Assembly: GCA_040616305.1 (NCBI GenBank)
Contig: CP159918.1
Location: 992,001-1,056,000 of the forward strand
Direction of reading: 5' to 3'
DNA length: 64,000 nt
Origin: UBA1876 sp003446665
GTDB lineage: Bacteria > Synergistota > Synergistia > Synergistales > Thermovirgaceae
Part shown: one piece after another, positions 16,570 through 24,234 of the stretch
Numbering within the stretch: position 1 is the first letter of the stretch
Layout: every line of letters begins with the position of its first letter
The notes under the pieces: model-generated
The model's database searches: none
Seen by the model: only the letters and a program-made list of their open reading frames with translations
What the model was told of the DNA's origin: nothing
Program-made: the position numbers and the translations under genes

Positions 16570-17616
16570 ATGTTGACCAGTTTGCTCTCTTTCATTGTAG
16601 TTATTGCGATCTGCGTGATCATTCATGAATCAGGACATTATATGACCGCCGTCTTGAATGGCATCCAGGTTCATGAGTTTGCCTTTGGGATGGGGCCGGC
16701 TCTTTGGCAGAAGGGAAAAAACGGAACACTCTGGTCGGTCAGGGTTCTACCCGTGGGAGGGTTCGTGAGGCTCGCGGGAATGGGCGAGGAAAAGGAAGGG
16801 GAAAAAGTTCGACCAGGGGGATCATTCCAGGAAAAGGGACCGTGGAAACGGTTCGCTGTGCTTTTCAGCGGATCGCTGGCTAATATTTTGCTTGCCATAC
16901 TACTGACGGCCCTGCTTCTTTGGGGATATGGCGTAATAGACATGACCAGCACGAAGGTAGGGGATGTTTTGGGCGGGTACCCTGCGGAAAAGGCCGGAAT
17001 ACGTACGGGTGATGCGATAATCGCCGTCGATGATGTTGCCGTCGAAACCTGGATAGAGATGTCTCGGGAAATCCGCGGCAAGACCGGTGAAAGCCCCGTC
17101 AGGATCAGGGTAAAAAGAGGAGAGGACGTGTTCGAGGTTACAACGGTTTTAGCGGTTGACCCCGAATTGGGCTATCCTCTTTTCGGCATACAGCCGGCAC
17201 GCGTGACCTACGGTCCAGTTGGAGCCTTACTCAACTCGGCCGGTTATATCTGGAATTTCAGCCTCGAGATCATAAGAGGTATCTACACGTGGATCACGGG
17301 AACGGCGAAAGTAGACATAACAGGGCCAGTTGGAATAGCCTCTATGGCCGGAGCTGCCGCACGAAGCGGCTTTTGGACCTTCGTGTCCTTTTTGGCCATG
17401 ATCAATCTGCACCTTGGAATCCTTAACTTGTTCCCCTTCCCCGCACTTGATGGTGGAAGGCTTATTATGGTCGTTTTCGAGATTTTGTTCCGCAGGCGCG
17501 TTCCCGAAAAGTGGGAGCAATACATCCATCTAATCGGTTTTGTGCTTTTGATCGCTCTTCTTCTGGCCGTTACCTGGAAGGATGTTATGCGGCTTCTGTC
17601 CGTAAACGGTGGATAG
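16570..17616 (+). CDS. rseP: site-2 intramembrane zinc metalloprotease RseP
   Basis: M50-family protease that cleaves membrane anti-sigma factors or leftover signal peptides within the bilayer. The HExxH zinc site is HESGH at residues 19-23 in the first membrane helix; the third ligand motif lies in FPFPALDGGRL near residue 288. One PDZ domain (about residues 125-195, GYPAEKAGIRTGD) separates the halves. The length of 348 residues fits single-PDZ forms and is shorter than E. coli RseP, which has two. It sits 9 bases after dxr and 13 before ispG. Confidence 0.93.
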   Translation: MLTSLLSFIVVIAICVIIHESGHYMTAVLNGIQVHEFAFGMGPALWQKGKNGTLWSVRVLPVGGFVRLAGMGEEKEGEKVRPGGSFQEKGPWKRFAVLFSGSLANILLAILLTALLLWGYGVIDMTSTKVGDVLGGYPAEKAGIRTGDAIIAVDDVAVETWIEMSREIRGKTGESPVRIRVKRGEDVFEVTTVLAVDPELGYPLFGIQPARVTYGPVGALLNSAGYIWNFSLEIIRGIYTWITGTAKVDITGPVGIASMAGAAARSGFWTFVSFLAMINLHLGILNLFPFPALDGGRLIMVVFEILFRRRVPEKWEQYIHLIGFVLLIALLLAVTWKDVMRLLSVNGG

Positions 17617-17629
17617 AAGGGAGTACGCT

Positions 17630-18715
17630 ATGGCAGAAAAGAAACCCCGTCAGGCGAAGAAAGTGCGTATCGGAGAACTTGAAATCGGCAGGGGAGTACC
17701 GGTGAGAGTGGAAAGCATGCTGAAAAATCCCCTGGAGGATATGGCCGCTGTAGCGGAAGAAATTGAAAAACTGGAAAATGTCGGGTGCGAGCTGGTCAGA
17801 GTCGCATTTCCCTCCAGGGAGCTTGTGCCGAACCTTGAAAAACTGCTGAGGCGAACGAAAATAGCCGTGATGGTGGATGTGCATTTTGATTTCGGGCTCG
17901 CTATTGAGGCGACACGCTGCGGTGCGAGGTCGGTCCGTATAAACCCCGGAAACATGGAAAACCGCAAGGGGTTGAAAAAACTGGTGGAAGCCGCCAACAA
18001 AGAGAAGGTTGTTTTGAGGATAGGCGCGAACTCTGGCTCACTGCCGGACCATGTTGTTCAACGGTTCCCAAAAGACGGGGGAGCGGCGCTGGCCGAGGCA
18101 GTCACAAGGCAGGTCGAAGTTGTCCAGGATGAAGGTTTTACGGACCTGATCCTTTCGGCGAAGTCCACCGAGATTGAAGAAACCTTGAGAGCTAATATTT
18201 TTCTTGCCCAGCGATTCGACTATCCGCTGCACATAGGGATAACCGAGGCCGGATGCGGCATGCGGGGTATCGTCAAAAGCTCCTGCGGCCTTGCCAGGCT
18301 TCTGTCGCAGGGTATTGGCGATACATTGAGAGTAAGTCTTACGGGGCCATCCGACGAGGAGGTCCTTTTGGGTCAGATGATCCTTCAGCAAATGAGAATC
18401 AGGCGCTTCGGGCCTGACCTGATTTCTTGCCCCGGCTGCGGAAGGAAAAGGATAGACGTGGGGAAACTGGTCGGACTTGCAGAAAGGTATATGGAAAGGA
18501 TGCCGGGACACTGGACGGTGGCCGTGATGGGGTGCGAGGTAAATGGCCCAAGGGAGGCGGCTCACGCTGACTTCGGAATTGCAGGCACCGCGGGTGGCGT
18601 GGTGTTTTTCAGCTTCGGTCGCGTCATTGGAAGATGCGATTTTGAAAAAGCGGAAGAAACGATGGTTGAACTTCTGGAATCGGTTTTGGACGACGAGAAA
18701 ACCTGCAAGCCGTAA
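17630..18715 (+). CDS. ispG: 4-hydroxy-3-methylbut-2-en-1-yl diphosphate synthase
   Basis: [4Fe-4S] enzyme of the MEP pathway converting MEcPP to HMBPP. The TIM-barrel N-terminal part has DVHFDFGLA and VRINPGN. The cluster ligands are the Cys pair in SCPGCGR near residue 266 and the third Cys in MGCEVNGPREA near residue 300, with the Glu of that motif as the usual fourth ligand. The length of 361 residues is that of the bacterial one-barrel form. The ATG at 17630 is chosen over a GTG at 17609 inside rseP. It ends the uppS-to-ispG block; a promoter for the polyamine operon follows. Confidence 0.95.
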   Translation: MAEKKPRQAKKVRIGELEIGRGVPVRVESMLKNPLEDMAAVAEEIEKLENVGCELVRVAFPSRELVPNLEKLLRRTKIAVMVDVHFDFGLAIEATRCGARSVRINPGNMENRKGLKKLVEAANKEKVVLRIGANSGSLPDHVVQRFPKDGGAALAEAVTRQVEVVQDEGFTDLILSAKSTEIEETLRANIFLAQRFDYPLHIGITEAGCGMRGIVKSSCGLARLLSQGIGDTLRVSLTGPSDEEVLLGQMILQQMRIRRFGPDLISCPGCGRKRIDVGKLVGLAERYMERMPGHWTVAVMGCEVNGPREAAHADFGIAGTAGGVVFFSFGRVIGRCDFEKAEETMVELLESVLDDEKTCKP

Positions 18716-18778
18716 AGGATTGTAAGAAGACGGCAAGAGAGGACTTTCGAGGTCGACGTATGGACGAAGTTCTACGGA

Positions 18779-18806
18779 TTGACACCTATAAAAGTGTGGA
18801 TATAAT
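18779..18806 (+). promoter_or_regulatory. near-consensus sigma-70 promoter for the polyamine operon
   Basis: TTGACA at 18779-18784, 16-base spacer, TATAAT at 18801-18806; both hexamers match consensus exactly. Transcription should begin near 18813, leaving a leader of about 50 bases before pdaD with an AGGAGG ribosome binding site at 18849-18854. It is the best promoter I can find in the window. Confidence 0.88.
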
Positions 18807-18861
18807 GATATCCGCTTTTTCTACAGAGTTTTATCCCTTATAAAACCAGGAGGCTTTAGAC

Positions 18862-19335
18862 ATGTTGCCGGTACCCGACAAATATGCGCTTTGCGTGGGA
18901 AAGGGAGAAGGCGAAAAAAAACTCACCGCCTTTGATGCCGCCTTGCTTGATGCTGGGATAGGAAACATGAACCTGCTCCGCGTCAGCAGCGTCCTTCCGC
19001 CCGCGTGTGTCTTCGATAATGAAATCGACCTGCCCTTGGGCTCCCTGCTTCCGGTTGCCTATGGTTCCATCACGAGCGATGTCGAAGGGGAAACGATTTC
19101 CGCCGCTATTGGGGTGGGAGTGCCGGAAAATCCCGAAGATTCAGGCATGATCATGGAATTTTCCGGCTTTTGTGAGGCCGATGAAGCTGCGATAAAGGTA
19201 GAGGAGATGGTCCGGGAGGCCTTCGAGATGAGACAGGTCAAGCTCAAGGAAGTGAAAGTCAAGGCCGTCGACCACGTCGTTAAGAAATGCGGGTCGGTCA
19301 TAGCGGCTTGTCCGCTTTTTTATGCTCGTCCGTAA
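18862..19335 (+). CDS. pdaD: pyruvoyl-dependent arginine decarboxylase
   Basis: Converts arginine to agmatine using a self-generated pyruvoyl group instead of PLP. The 157-residue proenzyme matches the PdaD family: GEGEKKLTAFDAALLDAGI in the N-terminal part and the processing site LRVSSVLPP, where cleavage between Ser42 and Ser43 would give beta and alpha chains and turn Ser43 into the pyruvoyl group. The C-terminal half holds the EFSGFCEADEA segment. The gene is first behind a strong promoter and is followed by speE, speB and speD, which fixes its pathway. This class is best known from archaea, chlamydiae and some anaerobic bacteria. Confidence 0.93.
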   Translation: MLPVPDKYALCVGKGEGEKKLTAFDAALLDAGIGNMNLLRVSSVLPPACVFDNEIDLPLGSLLPVAYGSITSDVEGETISAAIGVGVPENPEDSGMIMEFSGFCEADEAAIKVEEMVREAFEMRQVKLKEVKVKAVDHVVKKCGSVIAACPLFYARP

Positions 19336-19374
19336 AACCGTAAAAAATAAACAGATTGGAATGGTTGGTGAAAA

Positions 19375-20229
19375 ATGGAAAGAAGAAAAGCCGATCTCTG
19401 GATGACTGAATACCAGACGCCGAACCTCAGGTTGGGGCTCAGGACAAGAAGCGTTCTCAGGAACCTTCAAACTCCTTATCAGCACCTTTTGGTAGTCGAT
19501 ACCGAGCAGTACGGCAAGGTGCTGGCGCTTGACGGAGCCATACAGGTTACCGAAAAAGACGAATTCACCTATCACGAAATGATAACCCATGTCGCGCTTT
19601 GTTCGCATCCGAAACCCGTGGAGGTTCTTGTTATCGGTGGGGGAGACGGCGGCAGTATAAGGGAAATTTTGAAGCATCAATCGGTGAAGCGGGCCGTGCT
19701 CGTCGATATAGACGAAGAGGTTATAAAGGCCTCGCGGGATTTTTTCCCCAGTCTTAGTTGCTCTCTCGATGATCCCCGAGTAGAGGTGCGTCCCATGGAT
19801 GCGCTGGAGTACATCAAGAATCAAAAGGGAAGGTTCGATGTAATAATCGTAGACAGTACCGACCCTGTTGACTTTGCCGAAGGACTTTTCAAGGAACCCT
19901 TTTATCGTGACGTGCACGGGGCTCTTCGCGATGATGGAATGGTGGTTGCCCAGACCGAGTCTCCCTTTGCGGAGCCGATACTGTTGCGTAATTCAGTCTC
20001 TGAAATGAAGAAGGTTTTCCCGGTGGTAAAGGTCTTTTGGGGAGCAATGCCTACTTACCCCACAGGCATGTGGACTTACACCATCGGCTCGAAGCTCCAC
20101 GATCCCCGACTACCTCTTCGTGAAAAGCCGAAAGGAACCAGGTATTATACCGACGAAATCCACAGGGCGGCTTTTGTCTTGCCAGCATTCCTCGAGGAAC
20201 TTCTTGAACGAAAGGGATCGAATAATTGA
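19375..20229 (+). CDS. speE: spermidine synthase family aminopropyltransferase
   Basis: Transfers an aminopropyl group from decarboxylated SAM to a diamine. The 284-residue protein has GGGDGGSIREIL (dcSAM binding), LVDIDEEVIKASRDFFP, the catalytic-loop DSTDP, and YPTGMWTYTIGS. The usual acceptor is putrescine; because the next gene encodes a ureohydrolase, the acceptor could instead be agmatine, as in Thermus. The start is 39 bases after pdaD, and the ribosome binding site is poor. The stop overlaps the TTG start of speB by 4 bases. Confidence 0.92.
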   Translation: MERRKADLWMTEYQTPNLRLGLRTRSVLRNLQTPYQHLLVVDTEQYGKVLALDGAIQVTEKDEFTYHEMITHVALCSHPKPVEVLVIGGGDGGSIREILKHQSVKRAVLVDIDEEVIKASRDFFPSLSCSLDDPRVEVRPMDALEYIKNQKGRFDVIIVDSTDPVDFAEGLFKEPFYRDVHGALRDDGMVVAQTESPFAEPILLRNSVSEMKKVFPVVKVFWGAMPTYPTGMWTYTIGSKLHDPRLPLREKPKGTRYYTDEIHRAAFVLPAFLEELLERKGSNN

Positions 20230-21077
20230 AAAGTTTCCTTGCTTCCAAAGGGAATGTCCGTGGCGTGGAATGGATTCTTATGGGAGTACCACTCGATCTT
20301 ACGGTCTCCAGGCTTCCAGGAAGCCGCAAGGGACCGGAAGCGATACGTGTTGAATCGATCCATCTTGAGACCTACAGCATGGATGCAGAGAGAGATCTTG
20401 AAGATATCTCTTTCCATGACGTCGGTGACATAGTCCTTGAAGGCAAAGATGTTCGTGAATCCCTCGAAGTCATCGAGGCAGTGGTGAATCGTTTTTTAGC
20501 TATGGGGAAAAAACTTTTTACCTTCGGAGGCGAACATCTCGTCACCCTCCCTTTGGTAAAAGCGGCCTCGAAGCTGCACCCGGACATAAAAGTCCTGCAT
20601 TTTGACGCTCATGCGGATTTAAGGGAGAACTACCATGGTTCGCCCTTGACTCATGCCACGGTAATGCGGCGTGTTGCTGAAACGTGTCTCGATTCACCCA
20701 AAAGCCTGTACCAACTCGGGATAAGGTCCGCTACCCGTGACGAGTTCCGTTGGGCGAAAGAAAATACCAACTTCGCGCCCGGGAAAGTTCTTGAGCCTTT
20801 GAAAGAAATTTTGCCGTTATTGAGAGGGCATCCTGTTTATGTTTCCATCGATATTGATGTCGTAGATCCAGGGTTCGCTCCTGGTACAGGAACTCCGGAA
20901 CCATGTGGCATAAAACCGCAAGAGCTTCTTGGAGCCCTGAGGCTGCTTGGATCTCTCGACATAGTTGGTTGCGATTTAGTCGAAATTTCGCCCATGCTGG
21001 ATGTAAACGGTATCACAGCGTCGCTTGGCGCCAGAATCTGCAGGGATAGCCTGCTTTTTTGGGCAGGTGAAGCTTAA
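20226..21077 (+). CDS. speB: agmatinase-family ureohydrolase
   Basis: Arginase/agmatinase-fold enzyme with a binuclear Mn site, hydrolysing agmatine to putrescine and urea (or aminopropylagmatine to spermidine if the Thermus-type order is used). Metal motifs are complete: FGGEHLVT, the FDAHADLR segment, and SIDIDVVDPGFAPGTGTPEP. The family-typical N-terminal GVPLD motif is present. The length of 283 residues is slightly short but intact. The start is a TTG overlapping the speE stop; its last 11 bases overlap the inferred speD start. Confidence 0.9.
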   Translation: MKSFLASKGNVRGVEWILMGVPLDLTVSRLPGSRKGPEAIRVESIHLETYSMDAERDLEDISFHDVGDIVLEGKDVRESLEVIEAVVNRFLAMGKKLFTFGGEHLVTLPLVKAASKLHPDIKVLHFDAHADLRENYHGSPLTHATVMRRVAETCLDSPKSLYQLGIRSATRDEFRWAKENTNFAPGKVLEPLKEILPLLRGHPVYVSIDIDVVDPGFAPGTGTPEPCGIKPQELLGALRLLGSLDIVGCDLVEISPMLDVNGITASLGARICRDSLLFWAGEA

Positions 21078-21519
21078 GGTGGAAAGCATTGACAGTCTGG
21101 GAAGACATATTCTCGTTGAGGCCTGGGGGTGTCGGGATGATGCACTTGATGACCTTCCAGGCATCAGGCAAGCCATGGTTGAGGCGGCAGAGGCGGCGGG
21201 TGCCACCGTTTTGGATGTTTCGTTCAGGAAGTTTGCGCCCCAGGGTGTAAGTGGGGTCGTGATCATTTCCGAATCCCACTTAACGATCCATACCTGGCCC
21301 GAGCATGGGTATGCGGCAATCGACCTTTTCACCTGCGGTGAAAGAGCACGACCCTGGAAGGCCTTTGAAGTCCTTTCTGATTTTCTGGGAGCTGATCAAA
21401 TAACCACCATGGAAATAAGGCGTGGAGAAATTGGTGAACTCCGTCGTGCAAAAAAGTCCGAAACGGATTTCGTCTATTTACATGAATATGGAGGCTCAAA
21501 GCAGGAAAGCGGGTTTTAA
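21067..21519 (+). CDS. speD: S-adenosylmethionine decarboxylase proenzyme
   Basis: Pyruvoyl enzyme supplying decarboxylated SAM for aminopropyl transfer. The short class (150 residues here) has LGRHILVEAWGC near the N terminus and the processing site SESHLTIHTWPE, with predicted cleavage between Glu69 and Ser70. AIDLFTCG follows, with the catalytic-type Cys. I take the GTG at 21067 as start (overlapping speB); a GTG at 21079 is also possible, and a longer frame from 21025 lies inside speB. Its stop codon is inside the stem of the operon terminator. Confidence 0.93.
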   Translation: MKLKVESIDSLGRHILVEAWGCRDDALDDLPGIRQAMVEAAEAAGATVLDVSFRKFAPQGVSGVVIISESHLTIHTWPEHGYAAIDLFTCGERARPWKAFEVLSDFLGADQITTMEIRRGEIGELRRAKKSETDFVYLHEYGGSKQESGF

Positions 21520-21532
21520 AACCCGCTTTTTT
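21506..21532 (+). terminator. intrinsic terminator of the polyamine operon
   Basis: An 11-bp stem AAAGCGGGTTT / AAACCCGCTTT (21506-21516 with 21519-21529) followed by TTT and further T-rich sequence. The speD stop codon lies in the hairpin loop region, so the operon ends immediately. Confidence 0.93.
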
Positions 21533-21564
21533 GTTGTTTTCATGCAATGGCTTTTGAAAAAGGG

Positions 21565-21603
21565 TATACTGTAAATAAACTAGTTAACCCAAATAGTTTA
21601 TTT
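21565..21603 (+). promoter_or_regulatory. arcA leader: candidate -10 box followed by a 10-bp inverted repeat (possible operator)
   Basis: A TATACT box (21565-21570) is followed at once by a perfect inverted repeat, AAATAAACTA at 21573-21582 and TAGTTTATTT at 21594-21603, separated by 11 bases that include GTTAAC. Equivalent bases in the two arms are 21 apart, two helical turns, as expected for a dimeric regulator. No good -35 is visible. The repeat would overlap the transcription start and ends 20 bases before the arcA ATG. Its AT-rich arms would make a weak RNA hairpin, so a DNA operator seems more likely than an RNA element. It does not match an ArgR box that I know. Confidence 0.55.
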
Positions 21604-21622
21604 TTGAATGGGGGGAGCCCGA

Positions 21623-22855
21623 ATGGAAGACAGAAAGGACGACTTTTGTGTGAAATCGGAAATCGGACGACTGAAGAGAGTAATGCTTCACCGGCCAGGG
21701 AAAGAGCTTGCCCGCCTTACGATCGACAACAAGGACGAACTCCTTTTCGATGATATCCTTTGGGTCGAGGAAGCCCAGAAGGAACACGACGCATTCGCCG
21801 ACCTTCTTCGTGATAATGGAGCTGAAGTAGTTTATTTCAAGGATTGCCTGTCCTATATTCTAAAGGAAAAAGAGATACGGAAAGAACTGCTAGATGACGT
21901 TCTTGCCATGGAAGCTTTGGATATACCGCTGTCCAAGGCCTTGGAGAAAGAGCTGTTGGAACTTCCCGCCGACGAACTTTCAGAAATTCTCATAGCAGGC
22001 TTGACGAAGGGCGAGGCCCTGGAACTGCTGAAACCCTGTACGAGCCTTGTCCTTAACTCTATGGGTCTTTATGATTTTCTCATAAGACCACTTCCTAACC
22101 TGTACTTTCAGCGGGACCCCTTCAGCTTCGTCCAGGATGGTGTGATTATAAGCGCCATGAACTTCGACGCAAGGAAGAAAGAGCCTCTTTATGGGAAATA
22201 TATTTTTGAACATCACCCTTACTTTAAGGAACTCAAGGTATTTTTCGGCAACAGGAGCAGGGATACCTATCCTTATCACATAGAGGGAGGAGATGTTCTA
22301 GTGCTTTCTGACAAGGTGGTCGCCATAGGAATAAGCCAAAGGACGGCCGCCGGAGCCGTACAGATAGTGGGCAACCGGCTTTCGCAAAACACCTCGGTCA
22401 GGACAGTACTCGCTGTTGATATCCCAAAGGCACGCTCCGCAATGCACCTTGACACGGTTTTTACAATGGTGGATCATGATGCATTCACGGTGTATCCGGA
22501 AGCCAGAAAGACCATAAGGATTTGGGAGCTACAGTACAGGGAAGACGGGTCGCTGTCGTCAATAAAGGAGCATAGGGACCTTGAAGTGTGTATAAAGAAA
22601 ACCTTGGGACTTGAAACCGTCCGGTTTATAGAAACCGGTGGAGGAGACCCCATTGCGGCAGCGAGAGACCAGTGGAACGACGGGACCAACACCCTTGCCA
22701 TTGCGCCTGGAGTTGTGGTGACGTATAGGAGAAACGTAGTTTCCAACCGGGTTCTTCGTGAAAACGGCATAAAGGTGTATGAAATCAGGGGTGCCGAACT
22801 TGGAAGGGGACGTGGCGGTCCCCGATGTATGAGTATGCCTCTGGCCAGAGACTAG
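21623..22855 (+). CDS. arcA: arginine deiminase
   Basis: Hydrolyses arginine to citrulline and ammonia, first step of the arginine deiminase route. The 410-residue protein has the guanidino-modifying fold motifs: NLYFQRDPF, HIEGGD, SAMHLDTVF (catalytic His), NDGTNTLAIAPG and the nucleophile Cys402 in RGGPRCMSMPL near the C terminus. The ATG at 21623 is used because GGGGGGAG lies just upstream; an ATG at 21608 precedes that site. Ornithine carbamoyltransferase follows after 63 bases. Carbamate kinase, needed to gain ATP, is not in this window. Confidence 0.95.
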   Translation: MEDRKDDFCVKSEIGRLKRVMLHRPGKELARLTIDNKDELLFDDILWVEEAQKEHDAFADLLRDNGAEVVYFKDCLSYILKEKEIRKELLDDVLAMEALDIPLSKALEKELLELPADELSEILIAGLTKGEALELLKPCTSLVLNSMGLYDFLIRPLPNLYFQRDPFSFVQDGVIISAMNFDARKKEPLYGKYIFEHHPYFKELKVFFGNRSRDTYPYHIEGGDVLVLSDKVVAIGISQRTAAGAVQIVGNRLSQNTSVRTVLAVDIPKARSAMHLDTVFTMVDHDAFTVYPEARKTIRIWELQYREDGSLSSIKEHRDLEVCIKKTLGLETVRFIETGGGDPIAAARDQWNDGTNTLAIAPGVVVTYRRNVVSNRVLRENGIKVYEIRGAELGRGRGGPRCMSMPLARD

Positions 22856-22918
22856 TTTGGCTTTCAATGAAAACCGGCATGTTTAAAAAACTATAAAACT
22901 GTAAAGGAGGATGTTAAA

Positions 22919-23866
22919 GTGGCAATCAATCTCAAGGGACGTCATTTTCTTACGCTGAGGGACTTCTCACCTCAGGAAATTCAGTATCTTCTGGACCTTT
23001 CGGCATCATTGAAGTCCAAAAAAAGGGCAGGCATCAGGGGTAAAGCCCTGGAAGGCAAAAACATAGCACTTCTTTTCGAAAAACCGTCGACACGCACCAG
23101 GTGCGCTTTTACGGCAGCCTGCGTAGACGAAGGAGGCCATGCCGAATATCTGGGGAAAAACGACATCCAGCTCGGGCACAAGGAGAGCGTGGCTGACACC
23201 GCAAGGGTGCTGGGAAGGATGTTCGACGGCATCCAGTTCCGCGGTTTTGAACAAAAGACCGTGGAAGAACTGGCGAGGTATGCCGGAGTCCCGGTGTGGA
23301 ACGGCCTTACGGATCTGTATCACCCGACACAGATTCTTGCCGATTTCCTTACGATCCAGGAGAATTTCGGAACCCTCAAGGGAGTTCGCCTCGTTTACCT
23401 TGGAGACGGTCGAAATAACATGGCAAATTCACTGATGATTGGTTCCGCGAAGCTCGGACTGCATTTTGTCATCGCGTCACCGAAATCCCTTTTCCCGCAG
23501 AGCGAGCTGGTGAACGAGTGCAAAGCCCTCGCGGAGGAAACGGGAGGATCTATCTCCTTCTTTGAAAACCCGAAAGAAGCCGTAGAAGGTGCCCATGCCA
23601 TATATACCGACGTCTGGGCCTCCATGGGTGAAGAAGACAAGCTGCAGGAGCGTATCGCCCTTCTCGAACCCTACAGGGTAGACGCATCATTGATGGCTTC
23701 AACGGGACGGGATGATTCGATCTTCCTCCATTGTCTGCCCGCCGTCAAAGGTAACGAAGTAACCGAGGAAGTCTTCGAGTCGAGTCAGTCAAAGGTATTC
23801 GATGAAGCGGAGAACAGACTGCATACCATAAAGGCGGTTATGGTTGCCACCATCGGAAATATTTGA
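22919..23866 (+). CDS. argF: ornithine carbamoyltransferase
   Basis: Interconverts citrulline plus phosphate with ornithine plus carbamoyl phosphate. Motifs: carbamoyl-phosphate loop STRTR at 57-61, the HPTQ motif in DLYHPTQILADF, and FLHCLPA near residue 270. The 315 residues are full length. Being directly downstream of arginine deiminase, it is probably the catabolic enzyme (arcB role), though sequence alone does not separate arcB from argF. The start is GTG, 7 bases after a very strong AAAGGAGG site. Confidence 0.93.
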   Translation: MAINLKGRHFLTLRDFSPQEIQYLLDLSASLKSKKRAGIRGKALEGKNIALLFEKPSTRTRCAFTAACVDEGGHAEYLGKNDIQLGHKESVADTARVLGRMFDGIQFRGFEQKTVEELARYAGVPVWNGLTDLYHPTQILADFLTIQENFGTLKGVRLVYLGDGRNNMANSLMIGSAKLGLHFVIASPKSLFPQSELVNECKALAEETGGSISFFENPKEAVEGAHAIYTDVWASMGEEDKLQERIALLEPYRVDASLMASTGRDDSIFLHCLPAVKGNEVTEEVFESSQSKVFDEAENRLHTIKAVMVATIGNI

Positions 23867-23888
23867 TACCCTATATGGGTATTTGTTT
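23866..23888 (+). terminator. weak terminator or attenuator after argF
   Basis: A 6-bp palindromic hairpin (ATACCC, loop TATAT, GGGTAT, 23866-23882) overlapping the argF stop and followed by TTGTTT. It is short and mostly A/T at the base, so it may only reduce transcription into the zinc-ribbon gene. Confidence 0.45.
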
Positions 23889-23906
23889 CTGGAGGGAGTG
23901 AATCGT

Positions 23907-24074
23907 ATGCCTCAAGAGGGCAAACGCTTCTTTCGGTGTGCTATGTGCGGCTATGAATTCCGTCTTGAAAACACTCAGACCGACTTGAAATGCCCGAAGT
24001 GCCGTTCGAGGGCCCTTGTTTTAATCGAGGGGGAATCGGTCGGTAAAAAAGGCGGTTGTGCGCCTTCGGGGTGA
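23907..24074 (+). CDS. small zinc-ribbon protein
   Basis: A 55-residue protein with two Cys pairs, CAMCGYEF and LKCPKCRS, forming a rubredoxin/zinc-ribbon knuckle of the kind found in short FmdB-like regulators and stand-alone zinc ribbons. The C-terminal tail is Gly/Lys-rich (KKGG) with one more Cys. The start ATG at 23907 has a GGAGGG site 9 bases upstream; a longer frame starting within argF is ignored. It follows argF by 40 bases and precedes a strong terminator, so it is probably the last gene of the arginine deiminase operon. Function not known. Confidence 0.75.
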   Translation: MPQEGKRFFRCAMCGYEFRLENTQTDLKCPKCRSRALVLIEGESVGKKGGCAPSG

Positions 24075-24085
24075 AGCATATAAAT

Positions 24086-24110
24086 AAATGCCGCCCGTCG
24101 GGCGGCATTT
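24086..24110 (+). terminator. intrinsic terminator after the arcA operon
   Basis: An 11-bp stem AAATGCCGCCC / GGGCGGCATTT (24086-24096 with 24100-24110) with a GTC loop. It lies 12 bases after the zinc-ribbon stop. The A-rich left and T-ended right flank let it work on both strands. Confidence 0.88.
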
Positions 24111-24198
24111 CGACAGGAAGATATTTAAAGATTCTCGAACATTTGAAGATGCAGCGTAGTCCAGGGAACTAACCGAACCATATACGTTGCGATGTGAC

Positions 24199-24225
24199 AG
24201 GCTGGGGGAATCGACCCCCCAGCCT
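24199..24225. other. GC-rich hairpin between convergent genes
   Basis: A 10-bp stem AGGCTGGGGG / CCCCCAGCCT with a 7-base loop, 10 bases past the nikR stop. A short T-containing run (GGGTTATTTTC) follows on the plus strand, and no T-run follows on the minus strand. It may stop or pause nikR transcripts or protect a 3' end. The rest of the 160-base gap (24111-24198) shows nothing I can name. Confidence 0.55.
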
Positions 24226-24234
24226 GGGTTATTT

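Noticed and set aside
23844..23906. Longer start for the zinc-ribbon gene
   Set aside because: The extra codons lie over the end of argF and the hairpin; the GGAGGG site fits the ATG at 23907.
24199..24225. Possible tRNA or tmRNA T-arm (minus strand GGGGG-GTCGATT-CCCCC)
   Set aside because: The T-loop first base is wrong, there is no matching acceptor stem, no D- or anticodon arm nearby, and no CCA end.
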